This document shows, piece after piece, positions 36,188-46,850 of a stretch of 64,000 bases of DNA. The notes below the pieces were generated by a model. That model searched no databases. It saw only the letters and a list, made by a program, of their open reading frames with translations, and was not told the DNA's origin. Each line of letters begins with the position of its first letter. Within the stretch, counting starts at the first letter, position 1. The position numbers and the translations under genes were made by a program. This DNA is from Impatiens glandulifera (Eukaryota > Streptophyta > Magnoliopsida > Ericales > Balsaminaceae), in the NCBI RefSeq assembly GCF_907164915.1, contig NC_061866.1, positions 25,251,905 through 25,315,904 of the forward strand, read 5' to 3'.

Positions 36188-37560
36188 ATATGGGTACCAA
36201 ATAGTTGTAAATATGTACATTTTGCAGGATTTAAAGAAACGGCTAGGAAACTCTGAATGGTACTTGGATAGTGGTTGCTCCAGGCATATGACTGGGAACA
36301 ACAACCTTCTAACCAACATCAGAATAGAAACCGGTGCACTGATTACTTTCGGTGACAACTCAAAAGGTAGAACTGTGGGCAAGGGTAAGATTGTCCATGG
36401 TAACTTAACAATTGATAATGTACTCTTAGTTGAAAACCTACGTGTTAACTTGCTAAGCATTAGTCAAATGTGTGATGCTGGATTCACGGTAGAATTTCTT
36501 AAACATGCATGTTTAGTTAAAAACTCTCAAGGTACCATACTACTAACCGGAAATAGGCTAGGAAATATCTACAAGGTAGACTGGAAAACTAAAGTAGAAT
36601 ATCATGTATGCATGATAGCCAAGACTGATCAAATCTGGCTATGGCATAAAAGACTAAACCATCTGAACATGAAAACTTTAAATTATATTCGCGGTAAGAA
36701 ATTAGTCGATGGAATTCTTGACATAGTATTTAACAAGGATAAGGTTTGTTCAGCATGTTAAATGGGTAAACAAACCAGGTCAACCTTTAAGAGTAAAGGA
36801 CACATTCAATCTAACCGATGCTTAGACCTTCTTCACATGGATTTATTTGGACCAATTCAGGTCATAAGCCTAGGAGGTATGCTTTACACTATGGTAGTTA
36901 TTGATGATTACTCTAGGTATACATGGGTAATATTTCTACCATCCAAACGTGACACCGCATCAAACTTAATCACACTGCTCAAACAGTTGCAAAATGAAAA
37001 ATCAACTCGCATTAATAGCATTAGAAGTGATAGAGGTACCGAATTTACAAACAGTACTTTAACCGCATTTCTTGATGAATCCGGTATTAGACACGAGTTG
37101 TCTAGTGCTAGGACTCCTCAACAAAACGGCCTGGCCGAGGGAAGAAACCGAATTCTCAAGGAAGTCGCACGGTCCATGATAGCCGATTCGGGTATTGCAC
37201 ATAAATTCTGGGCTGAAGCTATCAATACTGCATGTTACACACAAAACCGGTCTTTAATTAAGAAGTTTCATAACAAAACACCTTATGAGGTTTATTTTAA
37301 CAGGGTTCCCAACCTTAAGTACTTTAAGATTTTTGGGTGTAAATGCTATATTCATATAAATGGCAAAACCTATTTATCTACTTTTGATGCAAAAACCGAT
37401 ACTGGGATCATGTTAGGTTACTCAGTAGTGAGTAAAGCATATAGAGTGTATAGCAATAGAACCTTAACCGTGGAAGAATCACTTCATGTTGTTTTCGATG
37501 AATCGGTTGAAAGTAATACTGCATCATGCTTTGACCTACACAACAGACTGGAAATAACAA
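36174..37560 (+). pseudogene. pol: Copia protease tail, gag-pre-integrase and integrase
   Basis: EWYLDSGCSRHMTGN near 36255 is the aspartic protease active-site region of copia elements. LWHKRLNHLNMKTLNYI is the pre-integrase domain. The integrase core follows: LHMDLFGPIQ, VIDDYSRYTWV, IRSDRGTEFTN and RTPQQNGLAEGRNRILKEVA, with the D, D and E residues in place. An in-frame TAA at 36759-36761 falls inside the zinc-binding CSAC-MGK segment. A frameshift near 37550 breaks continuity with reverse transcriptase, after DLHNRLE. Confidence 0.9.
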
Positions 37561-39444
37561 TATCCACTCTGACAGTGAAGATGAGATTCCGGTTTTCAGG
37601 CGGTTTGTCCATGACCAAATGGGTAATGATGAAACCCAGCCGGATCAAGCTGTTCTACGACAGGAAGCTGACACTTCGGTTCAAACCGAGGAAATCGGTC
37701 AGTCTGACAATCCTGTTCAGCCTACCGATATGTCTAGCCTTGATCAAGCAAACAGTAATTTGGTAGACATCCCTGAACCGAATTTCAAAAGGAACACTAA
37801 ACATCCTCCTGAGCAGATTATAGGTGACCCTTCAGAACCTGTTCGAACTAGGAGTCAAATTCTGGAGGAATACTTCAATTCTGCCTTTATATCCCAGATT
37901 GAGCCGAAAAGAGTAGATGAAGCGTTGTCAGATCTGGATTGGATCTTGGGAATGCAAGAAGAGTTAAACCAGTTTGAGAGTAATAAAGTCTTGTACCTAG
38001 TCCCTAGACCGAAAGATCAACCGGTCATAGGAACAAGATGGGTATTTAGAAATAAACTCAATGAAGACGGTTTGGTCACGAGGAACAAAGCCAGATTAGT
38101 GGCACAAGGTTATAAACAGGAAGAAGGCATTGACTTTGAAGAATCATTTTCCCCTGTAGCTAGGATTGAAGCTATTAGGATTTTTCTAGCTTTTGCTGCT
38201 TTCAAAAACTTTAAGGTTTTCCAAATGGATGTTAAAAGTGCATTTTTGAATGGTGACCTACGTGAAGAGGTATATGTTGAACAATCACCCGGTTTCAAAA
38301 ATGTTGAACTACCCAACCATGTATTTCAAACAAAGCTTTATACGGTCTAAAGCAAGCTCCTAGAGCTTGGTATGACACACTAACCGCATTTTTGTTAAAA
38401 CATGATTTTACCATCGATTCGGTGGATAAAACGTTATTTAAGTTTGAGAAAAAGGAACATATCCTACTTGTTCAAATCTATGTAGATGATATCATCTTCG
38501 GTTCAACCGATCCTAAGTTATGTGATAAATTCTCAACCCTGATGACTAACAAATTTGAAATGAGTATGATGGAAGAATTAAGTTTCTTCCTAGGTCTTCA
38601 GGTTAAGCAAGTCGAAGAAGGAACTTTCATAAGCCAACCCAAGTACACTAAGGAGCTTCTAAAGAAATTCGGGATGGATACATGCTCCTCAGCGGCTACT
38701 CCAATGAGCTCATCGGTCAAATTGGACAAAGATGATGAGGGTCAATTAGTAGACCTGACTGCTTACCGGGGCATCATCGGTTCTCTTCTATACCTGACAG
38801 CAAGTAGACCGGATATTCTATTTGCAGTTGGTGTGTGTGGAAGATTCCAGGCCAACCCAAAACAGTCTCACTACACAGCTGCAAAGCGAATATTGAAATA
38901 TCTTAAGGGAACTCCTGACGTCGGTTTGTGGTATCCAAAGGACTCATCTTTTAACCTAACGAGTTATTCAGATGCAGACTATGCAGGTTGTAAAGTTGAT
39001 AGAAAAAGCACCAGCGGAACATGCCAATTTCTAGGTGATCGGCTTGTTTCATGGCATAGCAAGAAACAGACATCGGTGGCCACATCAACCGCAGAAGCTG
39101 AATACTTGGCGGCCGGAAACTGTTGTTCACAGCTTCTTTGGATCCAACAACAACTGAAGGATTTCGGTGTCACAGCCGAAGAGTCTCCAATCTTCTATGA
39201 TAACATAAGTGCCATAGCAATCACCTACAATCCGGTTCTACACTCTAGAACCAAGCACATTGACATAAGTCATCACTTCATTCGGGAACATGTCATGCTG
39301 AAGCATATCCGGCTGGAATATGTATCAACAGATCAACAAGTAGCCGATATCTTCACAAAGCCTCTGCAGGAAGCTAAGTTTTCTCAATTCAGACTCACAC
39401 TCGGTTTAACCGATATTAGTCAGATCATCCCTAAGAATGCCTAA
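37556..39444 (+). pseudogene. pol: Copia reverse transcriptase and RNase H, frameshifted
   Basis: Reverse transcriptase starts around [15 protein letters not shown] and [17 protein letters not shown], with [15 protein letters not shown] carrying the first catalytic Asp. A frameshift near 38330 separates this from the rest ([13 protein letters not shown]; catalytic YVDDIIFGS near 38482). RNase H follows with SYSDADYAGCKVDRKSTSGT, TSTAEAEYLAAG and HSRTKHIDISHHFIREH, ending at DQQVADIFTKPL and a stop at 39444. Motifs are intact apart from the frameshift. Confidence 0.92.
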
Positions 39445-39891
39445 AAAGGGAAATCGGTTCGGACAGACAAAACCGGTAGTTCCTCCTAAATTGTCGGATC
39501 TCAAATTTCCCAAGGTATCTATGGAAGAACCGTCTGGTCTATCAGTAAGAGTAAACCGACCGGTTACTTAGTGCATGCACCAAATAACCGCATCGGGACG
39601 AACAACTGATAACTGACCGGTTCGAAAATAGCTTATCTTAGATTATTTGGTCTTCGAACAAAAGTGGAATAATTATCTGCGTTTATAACTTATCTGTTAT
39701 GACAATTTACTTTTTCAAAGTAAAATGGTCACACCTAAAAAGACGTGAAGATCTGATATCTTTAATGGTCCAGGTCTATGACCAACATCCCAGACTGTAG
39801 ACATGCTTATTTCGTGCAAAACCTTTTATCCTATGGTTAATAGACATTATCACCTATGATACACTGGATAATTAGATCATCCCTCCACTAG

Positions 39892-39899
39892 TATATAAG
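39892..39899 (+). promoter_or_regulatory. TATA box of accessory gene A
   Basis: TATATAAG in CTAGTATATAAGTTGAAC lies about 60 bp before the inferred ATG at 39960, followed by a leader with CTCACTCTCTCACT. Confidence 0.55.
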
Positions 39900-39959
39900 T
39901 TGAACAAACCTTAAACAAAACAATCACAAGTTATAACTCACTCTCTCACTAAGACAAAA

Positions 39960-40721
39960 ATGTCTTAGTTTCCAAACATCCTTCAAGTGGACTTCAAATC
40001 TGCCCTGAGTACTGAACACTATGATGTATTCAAGATGATCAAATCACTTGAAGACACCGGCCTTCAGTACTTTCTAGATGACAAGCATGTCATCTATTCC
40101 GAATCTGTCCTGGAATTTCTTTATAATGCCAGGGTTTTTAGAGGAACTCCTCATTTTGACACCCATATCCAATCAAAAGTGGGAGGCATAGTGTTTGACT
40201 TCACCGAAAATGACTTTGCGAGATGTTTTAGCCTACCAAAGCAAGGGCTGACCGATCTCAATGTTCCGGCCGACTTAAAGGCCGAGATTTCCCTCACCTT
40301 TGCACGGTCTAACCAACCCGTTGATGACCATGGTACGAAGTCACTGTTGAGAGCTGAATATCAGCTCCTCAATGACGTGATCGGTCGAAGCATCTTAGGA
40401 AGAGATGTGACGAACACCTACTGTACCGCAACCTTTAACATGATGGCTGCTATAACCACCGGTACACCGGTTAATTGGTCAAGGGTACTGTTCGACGTCC
40501 TAATCTGGATGATTGGCGTTCGAACAGTCGGCCTCGTTCCCCAACTGAGCTGTCTGCTTCTAGAGCTTGGAGTTCCGACCTGCCCAGGTGAAGGTTTGAA
40601 CCAAGCTCAAGTTCTCACCAAGGAAGTCACCGACTCTTTCTTTGAGCGGTTTGAGAAGGCTTGGAAGAGGAGGAACCGTCGCAACAACCCCAACGGTGTC
40701 GTATCCTCCAGCGGATATTAG
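39960..40721 (+). pseudogene. SIRE accessory gene A
   Basis: Follows RNase H by about 0.5 kb. The ATG at 39960 is followed two codons later by TAG (39966-39968). After that the frame is open to 40721: VDFKSALSTEHYD, LEDTGLQYFLDD, YSESVLEFLYNARV, FSLPKQGLTDL, AITTGTPVNWSRVLFDVL, with a basic C-terminus (RFEKAWKRRNRRN). It is a paralogue of genes B and C downstream and of the gene at 19630. It resembles uncharacterised plant transposon-associated proteins. I see no signal peptide or membrane segment, so I do not call it an envelope protein. Confidence 0.7.
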
Positions 40722-41099
40722 GTCACTTCCGTTTACAACCGGTCATTTTGCTGCACGTACCGGTTGTATCTCTGTTCAACTCCTTTATGATCATTTCGGC
40801 TTCATCTATGTTATCTTCGATCTAGTCTAGGTTATCTTCGGTTTCAATCGGTTACTTTTCAGTTTGTTGTTGCATCAGTCATTAATGAAAAGTAACATTT
40901 AATTAATGAGGTAACCCCCAACTACATGAGTAATTACTACCCAACTAATTTGGTTACTTTTCAACTAAATACCTACCTCGAGCTCCGCAATCGGTCAAAA
41001 GTAACCTCTTCCCAACACACTTTGGAAACATAAATATTCTCTTCTCCAATAAGACAAAACTGATATTCAATGTTGATGTTTTCCCTCCAAAACCGGATC

Positions 41100-41108
41100 T
41101 ATATAAAG
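41100..41108 (+). promoter_or_regulatory. TATA box of accessory gene B
   Basis: TATATAAAG in GGATCTATATAAAGGGCC lies about 85 bp before the ATG at 41193. The leader contains CTCCATCTCTCTCTCTTAG. Confidence 0.6.
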
Positions 41109-41192
41109 GGCCATTCCCTAATCAACTTAACACATCTCAAATAAAAAAAAATCTCTTGAACTCCATCTCTCTCTCTTAGCAAAGTTTGAATC

Positions 41193-41893
41193 ATGCCAAG
41201 CCGAACTCTACCAAACTTCCTAAGCATTGATTTTGATTCATGCTTGGAGATCGATGATCAAGAAACAAAGGAGATGTTGTTTGAGTCTCTCATTAACACC
41301 GGTCTTCGCACCTTTTTCGAAGATTCCGGCCCAATACTCTTTGAGGATGTCAAGACTTTCTTTAGAAGTGCTTGCATCAGAGGAAACTACATTATTTCCA
41401 CGGTGAGAGATCATACTTTCTGGCTGGATGAAGCCAAATTTGCGCAAATGTTCAACCTGCCCACCGAAGGGTTTTCTGACTTCCCGCCCCGGGAAGGCAG
41501 CGCCGCGGTATCCTATGCTTGGCTATTCTCCGGAACCGGAGTGCCGGTGGAGAACAACGGGCCAAAGACCTGTCTTCGGTTCCACGTCCAACTTCTACTT
41601 GAAATCGTCAATCGTTCGTTAATCTGCCAATCCCCTAACCAGCGGTACTCCAAAAGGTGTATAACATGATGACCTACATCATGAGTTATGCTCCCATAAA
41701 TTAGTCATCGGTCATATTCAACAACCTGAAAACTATGGTGTTGACCAAAAGAGGTCTCGGCTACGCTCCTCACATCAGTCGACTCATACTCAAGTACCGT
41801 CCAGAATTTGGACCGGGTACACCGGCATCCTTCTCAAACATTCTTGATGTGGATGAGGTAGAGGATAAGTTCTCTAGGATGGTTATTGCCTAG
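41193..41893 (+). pseudogene. SIRE accessory gene B, frameshifted
   Basis: ATG at 41193 opens MPSRTLPNFLSIDFDSC, then LINTGLRTFFEDSG, EDVKTFFRSACIRG and FNLPTEGFSDFP, aligning with genes A and C. The frame shifts near 41650, and the continuing similarity (YNMMTYIMSYAPIN) meets a TAG at 41702-41704 where A and C have Trp (NW). The remaining frame (GLGYAPHISRLILKY) ends at TAG 41891-41893. It is the shortest of the three, has no coiled-coil extension, and its function is unknown. Confidence 0.7.
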
Positions 41894-42529
41894 GCTGTAT
41901 TTTTATCTCTTTTGTATTCCTTCCCTTTTCTATCTCCAAACCGATCCATATATCGGTTTCTATCTTGTACCTTCATTCAATGAAACTCTATTTCAGTCTA
42001 AATAACCGGGTCAAAGTAACAATCAGAATATTTATCTAAGTAACCGGTTAATATTATTAAGTAACTTCGTTTTCATTGAAATATCCGGTCAATATCAAAG
42101 AAACCGCGTCTTCGCAGTTATGCACGGTCTCAAGAAGAACCGCTTAATCAAAAGTTGTAAATATTCAGAACACTCATCTAAATAACCGGTTAAATCGATA
42201 GACAAACCTGTGTTCGTAGAACTTTCCGGTCAAGGTCAATACACCGCATCATTGCGGTTCACAAATCACTTCATAAAACGGTTTCAAAAAGGGATTGCAT
42301 CATCAAAACCGAAATCGAAATTTTTGGAGGGAAATTTCGCGCCCAGAAACTCCCGCTCATAAATCCCGCTCATAAATCCCGCCCTTGGCTTCCCGCCTCT
42401 GATTTAGCGCTCTTAGTTTGCCGCCTTTTTGATTACCGCCCAAAGTTTGCCGCCCAAATCACTTGGAAGGAAAATTCCCGCCCAAAGGTGATGGGACGGT
42501 TTGCGACGGTTGGGCTTCCAAGCCGCGCC

Positions 42530-42537
42530 TATAAAAG
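42530..42537 (+). promoter_or_regulatory. TATA box of accessory gene C
   Basis: TATAAAAG in GCGCCTATAAAAGGGGACC lies about 105 bp before the ATG at 42642. The leader is strongly CT-rich (TTTCTCTCTCTAGTTCTC). Upstream, 42340-42480 has repeated CCCGCC/CCGCCC blocks. Confidence 0.65.
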
Positions 42538-42641
42538 GGGACCTTGGTCATTTCATTTCATTCCTACGCGAAACAGCTTTCTCTCTCTAGTTCTCAAACT
42601 CTCTCAAAGCGGTTTTTCTCCTACTCTCTCAATCATCAACA

Positions 42642-45243
42642 ATGGGTCGTGCTTCGGCATTGTTCAAACATATAATTCAGGTGGATTTTGAGGAAATCAG
42701 ACAAAACGGTTCGGCTCCGGCAAAGGAAGTTCTATCCCGGATTTCCGAGGCCGGACTAGAATACTTTCTATGCGGTCCTTTTGTTCTTTACAAGGAAGCG
42801 GTTGAAGAATTCTTTAAAACCGCATCTCTCTCTAGCGACATAATAACCGCAACTGTTGGCGGCAAGCAATTCGACATAACCGAAGAGTCGGTTGCGGAAA
42901 TCCTACGTCTTCCAACAGATGGACGCAACGCTTCGATGGAACTAGACCGAAAAACATTCGAGGCGGCTTGCCAGATTCTCTCGGCAACCGCGACTCCTGT
43001 AAAGGTATCCAGTAAGAAGTCATCACTGCGACCGGAATATATACCGCTCTGTGACATCTTCACTAAGTCAGTTCAGGCGAGAGGTGGAAATTTCGACAAC
43101 CTCACCAGGGCAAAAATCGAGATGCTTACCGGCTTACTGAACGACATAAACGTTAACTGGGCAAAGGAGGTTTTTCACAACCTACAAGACATGGTGAAAC
43201 CGGATTCCACACGGTCATGGGGATACGCCATCCCACTTGGGAAGATCATGCTCCACAATAACATCAACACCGGTCCTGGTGTTCTTCTCTCGTCGAGCAA
43301 AATAATAAGATCCCGCCAATTCCTGGAGAAGAAGCAGCCGGCCCCCGGTTCTATAGGTGGCCGAAGGAAGAAGTCTGCCGCTAAAAAACCGACTCAGGTA
43401 AAAGGCGAGTCCGGAAGCAAGAAGGACAAACAACCGATGGAATCCGCGGAACCGCCCTCTAACACGCAAGATGAGGACGATTCAGCCTCAAGCTCCGACC
43501 GAACAGCCTCACATAATACCGAAGAAAATGAGTCCGGTAAAGAAAAGGAACCGACTGAACAGGAACAATCGGTCAGTATTGAAACCGATGCAGACGACCG
43601 TGGGGAGGAAAACGTTCCCTTTGACAACGACCAGAAGATAGCCGGAAATATAGTGCGCAGAATCATGGAGGAAATCGATCTGCGAGCTCAGGCGGCTGCC
43701 GAAGTATACAGTGAGTGGTTTGGGTACCGGTGCAACAAATTCTTCAAGCATATGCTACTGGGCCTAACCGATGGACAAAGTTTCAGAAGGCTGAAGGAGA
43801 TAGAAGAGGACGTCATCAGCCTAACCAACGCCAAGGATCCCAACGAAGCCATGGACCGACACGCAATAGTAGAACCGCATGCTCGGCTACAAAAGCTAAC
43901 CGTACATATACGAAAGCTTTCAGAAAGGTATGTTGCGGGAACACCGAAGGCTAAATTACAACTCCTGGTGTTGGATATACTTGAGCTAAAGAAGGGGGAA
44001 TTCATTGACGAGATAGAGTGGCTTGAAGCGGTGCGCAGACAGCGAGATACAGCACACTCTCCGCGTCTTGAGACCGGTGACGGTCAGGATCCAGGTGATA
44101 AGTCTCCTCTAACGGATCATGCTATCGATGTAACCGACGATAGGACAGAGCATCCTATAACCGACAATCTTGAATCCGATCAACCTGGGGATTCAGAACC
44201 GGCCGTCACAGAAGTAAGAGTCAAGTCTCTCATTCAAGAGTTGCCAACAGAAAGGTTCGACCGTGGAAGAAGAAAATCAAGAAAGCCGCGATTCAAACAA
44301 TCAAGTTGGCCGAAACAACGAGGGATGATCTTGTGAAGGCAGATGCCCGGATCACAAAGATCGAAGTCAACTACCGGACGACACTATTCTGTACAACGAT
44401 CATCTTAAGCGAACCGAAGACTTGGAAGATACAACCTCGAAGCTGGTAGAAGACTTGGAACGGTTTCAAGGGAAAACCGAGAAATGGTTTACAAAGGTTG
44501 ATGAGGACCTGGGGCAGTCGAGCACCGAAGTCGGTTCAACACTCAACAGAGTCATAAGCTTCGAGGAAAAGAATGCAAGTCTTGAGGACCGAAATACCAA
44601 ACTTGAAGCCGACTTCAAGGCGGTCACCGAGCAGGTGAATGAATTGATGAAGGCCAAGCTGGCTGCCGACACAGCGGTTGAGGAAGCAAACGCTCGGGCG
44701 GCTAAGGATATTCAGGATGCGCTGGACGAAGAAACGCGGAAAGAGAAGGAGGCACCGCGATTGTCTGAAGCGGATTTGGACGAACGCGCACGAAATATAG
44801 CGGCTAGAAATCCGGCACTTGCAAAGTCCATGGCAGCTCAAGCAACCAAGGATGCAGAGCGGTTAAACACTGATAAACAAAGGCTCGACGAATATGCCAA
44901 GGCTCTCAAGAAGTCCAAGGCGGGTCCCTCCTCTTCGGCTCCGACAAAACGAAAGAGGAAAGTTTCTGCAAGAAAGACTCAAGTCACCGTAATGATGGAC
45001 AGAATCACCGAAACAGCTGTTGACGAGGATGACTTCGAGGATAACTTCGAGGAGGATCTCGAACCGCGACCTATAAGACAACGAGTTTCCAATGCGGTTC
45101 CAGTCAGCACGGTCGCTAAACCGCTCTCTCATCACCAGGACACCACGGGAGCAGGAGGATCTTCTTCAAGACCGGCTCAACCGGCTGAGGACCAACCGAC
45201 GGATGACCTGATGACAGGCTTCCTGCCATCCGAATTGGAATAG
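42642..45243 (+). pseudogene. SIRE accessory gene C, long form with coiled-coil tail
   Basis: ATG at 42642 opens a 564-residue frame. A head domain (IIQVDFEEI, ISEAGLEYFLCG, EAVEEFFKTASL, LRLPTDGR) is homologous to genes A and B. A basic Ser/Lys/Glu-rich linker follows (GRRKKSAAKKPTQVKG), then a helical segment (IVRRIMEEIDLRAQAAAEVY). A frameshift near 44280-44420 leads to a second open frame ending at 45243 that is predicted coiled coil (EEKNASLEDRNTKLEADF). That is followed by a nuclear-localisation-like KRKRKVSARK and an acidic tail. It would be about 860 residues without the breaks. SIRE-type elements are known to carry an extra 3' gene with a coiled coil. The biochemical role is unknown. 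Confidence 0.72.
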
Positions 45244-45362
45244 GGGCTTTCTTTTCTATGTTTATTTCGGTTTTTATATATAATATTTTAGCCTTTTTCG
45301 GTCATCTTCACTTATATATATATAAAGTTATCTTCACTTATATATATATAAAGTTATTTTTG

Positions 45363-45636
45363 GAAACCGGTCTACACTTGCAATCTTACATGATTTTGAT
45401 AATTTTAAATAAAATAATCAAAAAGGGAGAAATTGATAAGATAAAAGATAAAAATTTTCAAAATTTTTCTCAAAATTTTCCAAAATTTTTCGAAAAATCC
45501 TCCCAAGTCAATTTCCAAAAATCCTCCCAAGTCAATTTCCAAAAATCCGGCCAAATAAAACTCACAAAACCGGCCTACATTTGCAATCTTACACGATTTT
45601 GATAATTTTAAATAAAATAATCAAAAAGGGAGAAAT
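45363..45636 (+). repeat. Duplicated segment containing two polypurine tracts
   Basis: A ~72-bp block ending AATAATCAAAAAGGGAGAAATT occurs at 45363-45434 and again at 45565-45637. The outer copy directly precedes the 3' LTR. After the inner copy the sequence reads GATAAGATAAAAGATAAA, which resembles the LTR start (GTTAGATAAAATTAGA) and then diverges. The stretch between them has a tandem TCCTCCCAAGTCAATTTCCA. Confidence 0.85.
45623..45636 (+). other. Polypurine tract of the SIRE-type element
   Basis: AAAAAGGGAGAAAT immediately before the 3' LTR, the expected plus-strand primer position. Confidence 0.88.
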
Positions 45637-46850
45637 TGTTAGATAAAATTAGACCGGTTAATAGAACTTAACACAAATAAACTTCCTATACAGGAACAAA
45701 GAACCGGACCGGTCAAACCAATGAACCGGTTAAGAAGCTCAACCGGTCAAGTTATCAAACCGACCAGAAACATGACCGCACAAAGAAGGCAAGATCGGTC
45801 AAAACTGAAAGCCGGAAACACCAGACAGTCGGTCATTCAGAAGCCAAAGCAATAACCGGAAGCCATCTGGTTAAGACAAATCACCGACCAGCATAAGAAG
45901 ATACTTCAGATATCTGTTGAGAATGATACCAAAGGAACAGACTGAACATTTCCATATTCATACAAGTCTGAGGACAGTCTGCAGGCTGCAGAAAACCGTC
46001 CTACAGGATCTTTCCACTTCGGGATAAATCAGAAAGGCAATCTTCCAAGTATAGACAACTGTCTAACCGACAGTTACCACATTGAGTAAAAGACAAACCT
46101 AGCCGGTTTGACCTACCTACTGGAAGAACAGACCGCCAGGTCTGAAAAGTTGACCGCCAGGTCTGAAACACTGAACCTCTACTCAGCCAATCAAATTCAA
46201 GGAAGTGAAATATGACCGTTGGCATATTTCACCTATAAAAGGAGCAGCTGAAGAGGAGTAAATGTGGGACACAGTGAAAAATTAATTTACAAGTGAAAAG
46301 AGTGTGTTCTATCTCTAGAAAGCATAAGTGCTAAGTTGAAGTGTAATATTTACAATTTCGGTGTAAATTGTACGGGTGTTATCGAGCAGGAAATAAGTCT
46401 CGATCGGATTGTGTTTGTATTCCTTAGTGAATATCCTTCTTGCGGTTTCGAGAGGAAGGGGTGACGTATGAGTTTTATCTCCGAACATCCATAAAAACCT
46501 ATCTTGTTATTTACTTTCTGCTGGTTCTACACTCTAACTGAGCTGTACTAACCGACCTACACCGTTTTGACCGACTCTACACTATCTAAACCAAATCACC
46601 AAGTTACAAAAACCGACCCAGCAATTTCCAAACCTGTCCTATTCAAAACCGGTTCTGCCTATCTTGTGAGTGTGCTGCTTTAACCTGAAACAAACCTCTT
46701 CCGCGCTTGAACCTGGTTCAAGGATTTGTGATAGTTTGTGTAGTATTTAAACCCCGGTGTTAATCTTTAACCGGATTAATCACCACTCTTTGAGTGAGAC
46801 GCGCTAACCGGCCCAACCCCGGTCCTCCAGCCGCGACCTAGATCCTAACA
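45637..46850 (+). repeat. 3' LTR of the SIRE-type element
   Basis: Colinear with 33137-34349 along its whole length. I counted about 28 differences by eye, most of them C/T or G/A transitions, plus one 1-bp indel near the end (CTCAACCG versus CTCCAGCCG). Confidence 0.95.

Larger units (their letters stand above)
33137..46850 (+). mobile_element. SIRE-type Ty1-copia LTR retrotransposon, 13.7 kb, with three accessory genes
   Basis: Bounded by 1,213- and 1,214-bp LTRs (TGTTAG...CTAACA) that differ at about 28 sites by hand count. A primer-binding site for initiator tRNA-Met follows the 5' LTR, and a polypurine tract precedes the 3' LTR. Order inside: gag, protease, integrase, reverse transcriptase, RNase H (the Ty1-copia order), then 5.8 kb with three related accessory genes. 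Long elements with extra 3' coding capacity are characteristic of the SIRE/Maximus lineage. All genes carry stops or frameshifts, so the copy is not autonomous. The 5-bp flanks AACAT and ATTTA do not match. Confidence 0.93.

Noticed and set aside
43215..44005. Several antisense frames of 80-105 residues under accessory gene C
   Set aside because: They are shadows of the sense coding frame, with the Ser/Arg-rich composition expected from reading Glu/Lys/Asp-rich codons backwards.
39960..45243. Accessory genes as retroviral envelope genes
   Set aside because: SIRE-type 3' genes have been called envelope-like, but I see no signal peptide, no transmembrane segment and no glycoprotein-like Cys pattern. 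The third copy looks like a nuclear or coiled-coil protein.
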